DNA of 64,000 nt. It comes from Rhodococcus qingshengii JCM 15477. Its GTDB lineage: Bacteria; Actinomycetota; Actinomycetes; Mycobacteriales; Mycobacteriaceae. The stretch covers positions 5,699,001 to 5,763,000 of the forward strand of contig NZ_CP096563.1 of NCBI RefSeq assembly GCF_023221595.1. The letters run 5' to 3'. The translations under genes were made by a program, and so were the position numbers. The notes beneath the pieces were generated by a model, which worked only from the letters and a program-made list of their open reading frames with translations, was not told the DNA's origin and ran no database searches. Positions 60,491 through 64,000 of this stretch are shown here, in pieces (within the stretch, counting starts at the first letter, position 1; each line of letters starts with the position of its first letter).

Positions 60491-61280
60491 GTGAACTCCT
60501 GACAGAGAGGGAAGGAAAATTGGGGGCTCGATGTTCGAGATGGCTGTTGACACCCTCGACGACATCCGGGCCGTGAAATGCGTTCAGCATCAGCGATTCC
60601 GCACGCCTGGCGGAATCGGTGAAGGTCGAGTGCGCGTCGGCACTCATCTGAGATTTGATGACGAAGAGGGACGTCGGCGAGCAGTTCGCCGCGATGTCCT
60701 CGGCGTAAGCAATCGCCGCATCCAGAACGTCACCGCCGGTGACCAGGTGGTCGATCAGACCGATGCGGTACGCCTCGTCGGCGTCCACCATCCGGCTGGA
60801 AAGCAGAAGATCGACTGCTCGACTGTGCCCGACCAAGCGGGGCAACATCCAGGAGATGCCGTACTCCGCGATCAGGCCTCGACGCGCGAACGCGGTAGTG
60901 AATCGTGTTGCGCTCGAACCGAAACGAACGTCGCAGTACAGAGCCTCGACCATTCCGAGCCCGGCAGCGACGCCGTTGACGGCGGCGATCAGCGGCTTGC
61001 GGATGGTGGTCGGGAAATGACGGTCTCGCGGCCGGACAAGATCACTTTCGGAGACTTCGCCGACGTTCTTCAAATTGCCGAGGTCAGCACCCGAGCAGAA
61101 TCCTCGGCCGGAGCCGGTGACAACAATTGCTCGGACACTGGGATCTTCGTCTGCCACGGCCAGAAAGTCGTAGTACTGATCTTCGAGCTCGTTGGTCCAC
61201 GCGTTGAGAACGCGGGGCCGATTGAATGTCAGAACCAGCACCGCTCCTCTCTGCTCGGAGAGGACGAGTTCCTCGGTCAT
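60477..61280 (-). CDS. Enoyl-CoA hydratase/isomerase family protein
   Basis: 267-residue crotonase-fold enzyme. The oxyanion segments are [13 protein letters not shown] and [22 protein letters not shown], and [24 protein letters not shown] is typical of the family. It hydrates 2-enoyl-CoA or isomerises double bonds. The start is the ATG at 61280; the Arg-rich extension to 61436 is rejected. It overlaps the upstream SDR by four bases and the downstream ACAD start by 14 bases, so the genes are tightly coupled. Confidence 0.9.
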   Translation of the reverse strand: MTEELVLSEQRGAVLVLTFNRPRVLNAWTNELEDQYYDFLAVADEDPSVRAIVVTGSGRGFCSGADLGNLKNVGEVSESDLVRPRDRHFPTTIRKPLIAAVNGVAAGLGMVEALYCDVRFGSSATRFTTAFARRGLIAEYGISWMLPRLVGHSRAVDLLLSSRMVDADEAYRIGLIDHLVTGGDVLDAAIAYAEDIAANCSPTSLFVIKSQMSADAHSTFTDSARRAESLMLNAFHGPDVVEGVNSHLEHRAPNFPSLSVRSSHVSV

Positions 61281-62098
61281 CGTGTTCCCGCGAGGAGCGA
61301 CGCCTGGTACCGGCGCATCCCGCGCAGCCAACGGTCGTAGTCGGCGCCCTTCTGCCGGTACATGTCCAGCACGTTCTTGTGCGGAAGGATGAGAAATTCT
61401 TCGGCATCCACTGCCGCAAGAACGATTTCGGCGCATTCGGCAGGCTCGAGAACGTTGCCTGCCGCAAGCACGGCTCCGGTTGCGGCCTTGCCGACCGGAT
61501 CGCCGGAGTTCTCACCTTCGTAGAGAAGCTTGGTGTTGACGCCCATCGGGCACAGGCAACTGACGCGAACACCCTGATCTCCGTAGGTGATCGAGAGCCA
61601 CTCGGCAAACGCGACCGCGGCATGTTTGGTCACCGAGTACGCGGCGGACCCGACCTGACTGAGCAAGCCGGCCGCAGAGGCCGTGCTGATGAAGTAGCCC
61701 TCCCCGCGCTCCGTCCAGCCGGGGACGAGGAGCCTGGCAGCGCGAATGTGGGCGCGAACGTTGACGTCGATCGTCGTGTCCCAGACGTCTTCACTGATGT
61801 CTAGGCCCATGCCACCGGTAACGCCGGCATTGGCGAAGTAGAGGTCGACCGGGCCGAATTCCTTTTCCGCCTGCGCGATCAGGCCCGCAATGACCGTCTC
61901 GTCGGAGACGTCGCCACCGGCAGACACGGCCGCTCCGGGACGCTCCGCGTTGATCGCCTCTGCTACTGCCGAAGCTGCTGCCCCGTCCAGGTCAGCCACT
62001 ACGACGCGAGCACCCTCGGCAGCCAGTCGCTCGGCCAGTGCACCGCCGATTCCCCCGCCGCCACCGGTGACAATTGCTACCTTCTGGGCAACCTTCAT
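61277..62098 (-). CDS. Short-chain dehydrogenase/reductase, first gene of the minus-strand acyl-CoA operon
   Basis: 273-residue SDR: TGGGGGIGGALAERL, FANAGVTGGMG, catalytic Ser in STASAAGLLS and YSVTKHAAVAF (YxxxK). The ATG at 62098 is preceded by AGGAA. Upstream is a strong promoter with an embedded palindrome. It heads the tightly packed minus-strand genes that run to about 57.4 kb or further. Probable hydroxyacyl- or aldehyde-linked dehydrogenase. Confidence 0.89.
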   Translation of the reverse strand: MKVAQKVAIVTGGGGGIGGALAERLAAEGARVVVADLDGAAASAVAEAINAERPGAAVSAGGDVSDETVIAGLIAQAEKEFGPVDLYFANAGVTGGMGLDISEDVWDTTIDVNVRAHIRAARLLVPGWTERGEGYFISTASAAGLLSQVGSAAYSVTKHAAVAFAEWLSITYGDQGVRVSCLCPMGVNTKLLYEGENSGDPVGKAATGAVLAAGNVLEPAECAEIVLAAVDAEEFLILPHKNVLDMYRQKGADYDRWLRGMRRYQASLLAGTR

Positions 62099-62158
62099 GA
62101 GCGATTCCTCTCGCTTGCGTCATACCTACGCGCTGACAGTGATCCACGTCTCCCCTCA

Positions 62159-62187
62159 TGTATAGTTGAATCCGGCGTCAGTTTCAA
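62159..62187 (-). promoter_or_regulatory. Promoter of the minus-strand acyl-CoA operon
   Basis: On the minus strand TTGAAA (62182-62187) and TATACA (62159-62164) are separated by exactly 17 bases, a near-consensus sigma-A promoter about 60 bases before the SDR start. The palindrome at 62166-62181 fills the spacer, so a bound regulator would occlude RNA polymerase. Confidence 0.72.
62166..62181. promoter_or_regulatory. Candidate TetR operator, site 1
   Basis: TTGAATCCGGCGTCAG has the dyad TTGA-N2-CCGG-N2-TCA(A/G). Fifteen of its bases recur, inverted, at 63547-63562 in the TetR/FadD divergent promoter region. It lies between the SDR and MaoC genes. Confidence 0.7.
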
Positions 62188-62255
62188 CCGTCGAATCGCG
62201 ACGGTCACCCGAACGGCCCGTTCCGTCCTCCTGAACTGCGAGTAAAGGGATAACG

Positions 62256-62732
62256 ATGACTGAAAACCAATTGCCCGTCCGCCCGTCCACCTTCGCCGAG
62301 CTCGAGAAGCTCATCGGCCAGGAACTTGGCCCGACGGAGTGGTACGACATCACCCAGGAGCGCATCAACGCGTTCGCCGAAGCCACAAACGATCATCAGT
62401 GGATTCATGTCGACCCGGAACGAGCCGCATCGAGCCCGCTCGGCAGCACGATCGCGCACGGACTCTTCAGCCTCTCACTGGGACCCCAGTTCTCCTACCA
62501 ACTCATCCACTTCGACGGCTTCGCCCACAGCCTCAATTACGGCTACGACAAGGTTCGCTTCCCCGCTCCCGTTCCCGTGGGATCCCGGGTCCGGATGCGC
62601 GCAACCGTCGTGTCCGCGGAGCAGTTGCCCGGCGGAATCCAAGTGAAGATGAGCCAGGTGGTCGAGCGCGAGGGTTCCGACAAGCCCGTCGTGGTCGCCG
62701 AATCCGTCGCTCGCGTCGTCGAAAAGAGCTGA
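62256..62732 (+). CDS. MaoC-like hydratase (hotdog fold)
   Basis: 158-residue single-domain MaoC/(R)-specific enoyl-CoA hydratase. The hydratase motif is NAFAEATNDHQWIHVDPERA with catalytic Asp/His, followed by IAHGLFSLSLGPQFSY. It adds water to 2-enoyl-CoA and complements the crotonase-type hydratase in this locus. The ATG at 62256 follows AAAGGG. It is divergent from the SDR operon, with the palindrome in between. Confidence 0.9.
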   Translation: MTENQLPVRPSTFAELEKLIGQELGPTEWYDITQERINAFAEATNDHQWIHVDPERAASSPLGSTIAHGLFSLSLGPQFSYQLIHFDGFAHSLNYGYDKVRFPAPVPVGSRVRMRATVVSAEQLPGGIQVKMSQVVEREGSDKPVVVAESVARVVEKS

Positions 62733-62749
62733 ACCGAAAAGAGCTGAAC
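62720..62749 (+). repeat. Two tandem 15-bp copies across the MaoC stop codon
   Basis: CGAAAAGAGCTGAAC is present twice in direct tandem. The first copy contains the MaoC stop, the second repeats it. A recent slippage duplication; the protein is unaffected. Confidence 0.8.
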
Positions 62750-62805
62750 CGAGACTGGGACGCCCGGCCGCTCGAACATCGATGCAGCCGGGGCGGCCCA
62801 CCTCG

Positions 62806-63486
62806 TCAGAGACGGTCGGGGAACTTCAGAGCGTTCGCCCACAGATCGGTCACAGTGGCGACAATCTGATCGAACTCCGGTGAACGCCCGTCCACCTCAC
62901 CCTCACGAAGGGTGAACAGACTGTAGGCGAGTCGACTCACCATGCCGGACAGAGCAATCGACGCCGTCATCGGATCCAGCGTCGTGTCCGCGATGCCGCG
63001 GGACTGCAGATCTGCAATCCCGCGGGCATTACGGCGTATGAACGCATTGGCACGCTCGCTGCGGAACTTCCGGAACTCCGGGTCGATGTGAGCTACCTGC
63101 TCCATGAGCCCCATCAACTTCGCATTGCGTTGATACGCGGCCAGATACGCTCGATTACTTGCCTCGAGCACGGCGTACGGATCGTCCGCGCTCGCAACGC
63201 GTCCCATGCCCGGGTGCATCATGTCGTCTCGCGCGACCTCGAGGACGGCGGCGAACACCTCTTCCTTGTTCGCGAAGTACGTGTAGAACGATCCCGTCGC
63301 GCAACCGGCTTCTTTTGCGATGTCGATCAAACGTGCATCGAGATAGCCACTGCGCTCGAAAACCTTACGGGCAGCAGCAACCAATGCCGCACGCGTGCGT
63401 GTCCCCCGCTCGGTGGTCGGTCGATCCCGGAGCAGCGCGGGCGGAGCCACCGGTAAGGCGGCAATTCGCGATTCGTCGTCGAGCAC
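62806..63486 (-). CDS. TetR-family regulator of the acyl-CoA locus
   Basis: 226-residue TetR regulator. The helix-turn-helix is TRAALVAAARKVFERSGYLDARLIDIAKEAGCATGSFYTYFANKEEVFAAVLE, residues about 30-82. The C-terminal helices form a ligand pocket. The start is the GTG at 63486. It is divergent from the FadD gene, and a shared dyad lies in both this and the SDR/MaoC promoter region, so it likely represses the locus until an acyl-CoA binds. Confidence 0.89.
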   Translation of the reverse strand: MLDDESRIAALPVAPPALLRDRPTTERGTRTRAALVAAARKVFERSGYLDARLIDIAKEAGCATGSFYTYFANKEEVFAAVLEVARDDMMHPGMGRVASADDPYAVLEASNRAYLAAYQRNAKLMGLMEQVAHIDPEFRKFRSERANAFIRRNARGIADLQSRGIADTTLDPMTASIALSGMVSRLAYSLFTLREGEVDGRSPEFDQIVATVTDLWANALKFPDRL

Positions 63487-63546
63487 GGTGCGCTCCTCAT
63501 CCTTCCGATCAACATCATTTTCGGGACAATCCCAGCAGACTCGATG

Positions 63547-63562
63547 TTGACGCCGGATTCAA
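63547..63562. promoter_or_regulatory. Candidate TetR operator, site 2
   Basis: TTGACGCCGGATTCAA is a palindrome of form TTGA-N2-CCGG-N2-TCAA, in the region between the divergent TetR and FadD genes, the inverted counterpart of the site at 62166-62181. Confidence 0.7.
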
Positions 63563-63623
63563 GTGTACGCTCTGGTGAGACCCAGGACACACAATCGGTC
63601 GATTCCTCCCGAAAGGCAGAACC

Positions 63624-64000
63624 ATGGTTAGCGTTCTCGACCCGGTGACCCGTCACGCGGAAGCCACTCCGGAAAATATTGCAATTCGCGGCACGGATAA
63701 TCATTGGACATACCGACAGCTCCACGACGCGTCTCTGGCGTTTGCCGGCCGCATTCGCGACGAAGGGTTGAGCATCGGCGACCGGGTTCTGCTCGCGGCG
63801 CCGTCGGTGCCTGAATTCATCGTGGCGTACATGGGGATTCAGGCTGCAGGTTGTGTCGTGGTGCCCATCAACACGATGTCGGCGCAACCCGAAGTCGAGT
63901 ACGTACTGGACGACGCCGAGATTTCGCTGGCGATCGCCTGGCACCAGCTCGGTCCCGCAGTTCAGGATGCAGGGAGTGCGCGCGGCGTCCCGGTGTGGAC
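63624..64000 (+). CDS. Acyl-CoA synthetase (FadD-like), cut by the window end
   Basis: The first 125 codons of an AMP-dependent acid-CoA ligase. It opens MVSVLDPVTRHAEATPENIA and continues with WTYRQLHDASLAFAGRI, SIGDRVLLAAPSVPEFIVAY and AAGCVVVPINTMSAQPEVEY, all typical of the N-terminal domain of acyl-CoA synthetases. The ATG at 63624 follows GAAAGG. No stop is reached before 64000; the ATP and active-site motifs lie beyond. It would activate the acid feeding the locus. Confidence 0.88.
   Translation, partial: MVSVLDPVTRHAEATPENIAIRGTDNHWTYRQLHDASLAFAGRIRDEGLSIGDRVLLAAPSVPEFIVAYMGIQAAGCVVVPINTMSAQPEVEYVLDDAEISLAIAWHQLGPAVQDAGSARGVPVW

Noticed and set aside
1..64000. CRISPR arrays, tRNA/rRNA genes, prophage or complete insertion sequences
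   Set aside because: No regularly spaced repeats, no tRNA T-loop signatures and no transposase or phage structural genes were seen by eye; a tRNAscan or ISfinder search would settle it.

Overview
The window reads as chromosome of a high-GC, mycothiol-using actinomycete, most probably a Rhodococcus (inference). The grounds are a benABCD-benK-benR-benE order with a LuxR-type benR, a mycothiol-dependent MscR dehydrogenase, a 13E12/DUF222-HNH protein behind a mycobacterial-type LexA box, DUF4185, DUF1206 and WYL proteins, and a dense beta-oxidation cluster. Genes are closely packed with many 4-nt ATGA/GTGA overlaps. I saw no tRNA, rRNA, CRISPR array, prophage or intact insertion sequence.

Layout. 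1-11.6 kb: aromatic catabolism. A HpaB/PheA-type flavin monooxygenase is followed by a benzoate cluster: ring-hydroxylating dioxygenase (benAB), reductase (benC, with an unusual FCD-like C-terminal extension), diol dehydrogenase (benD), two benzoate transporters (benK, benE) and the large ATPase-LuxR activator benR. 11.6-12.9 kb: an AztD-like zinc lipoprotein behind a probable Zur box. 12.9-18.3 kb: a structured gene-free stretch, a small membrane protein, GNAT, a VOC/WYL divergent pair, an MFS/GntR pair and a membrane protein. 18.4-20.5 kb: a probably SOS-controlled DUF222-HNH nuclease followed by a SUKH (immunity-like) protein. 20.5-28.4 kb: mixed membrane, TetR-SDR, secreted serine hydrolase, threonine dehydratase-like, NAD(P)-binding and tandem-SnoaL lipoprotein genes. 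28.4-33.6 kb: a lone alkane hydroxylase, a siderophore-binding lipoprotein with an IdeR-like box, an AraC/PLP-enzyme pair and a dienelactone hydrolase. 33.6-37.7 kb: tryptophan/kynurenine catabolism (kynB-kynU-permease) facing an Lrp-type regulator. 37.8-51.1 kb: APH kinase, MscR/metallo-beta-lactamase pair, a histidine-kinase-like/LuxR fusion, two DUF4185 paralogues, a GATase, a racemase/GntR pair, an ArsR/SRPBCC pair and a large YhgE/Pip membrane protein.

51.2-64 kb: a long acyl-CoA catabolic locus, nearly all on the minus strand: enoyl-CoA hydratase, three acyl-CoA dehydrogenases, four short-chain dehydrogenases, an APH-type kinase, a quinone oxidoreductase and a thiolase, with a divergent MaoC hydratase and a TetR/FadD pair at its head. 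Two members, the kinase (57459-58475) and the dehydrogenase (59270-60490), look like the two halves of mammalian ACAD10/11 and bacterial LvaA/LvaC. This suggests that 4-hydroxyacyl-CoAs are degraded through a phosphorylated intermediate. A palindrome of pattern TTGA-N2-CCGG-N2-TCAA occurs in both divergent promoter regions at the head of this locus and is the best candidate operator of the local TetR protein. These two observations, the SOS-box/HNH/SUKH module and the BenC-FCD fusion are the most interesting signals in the window.
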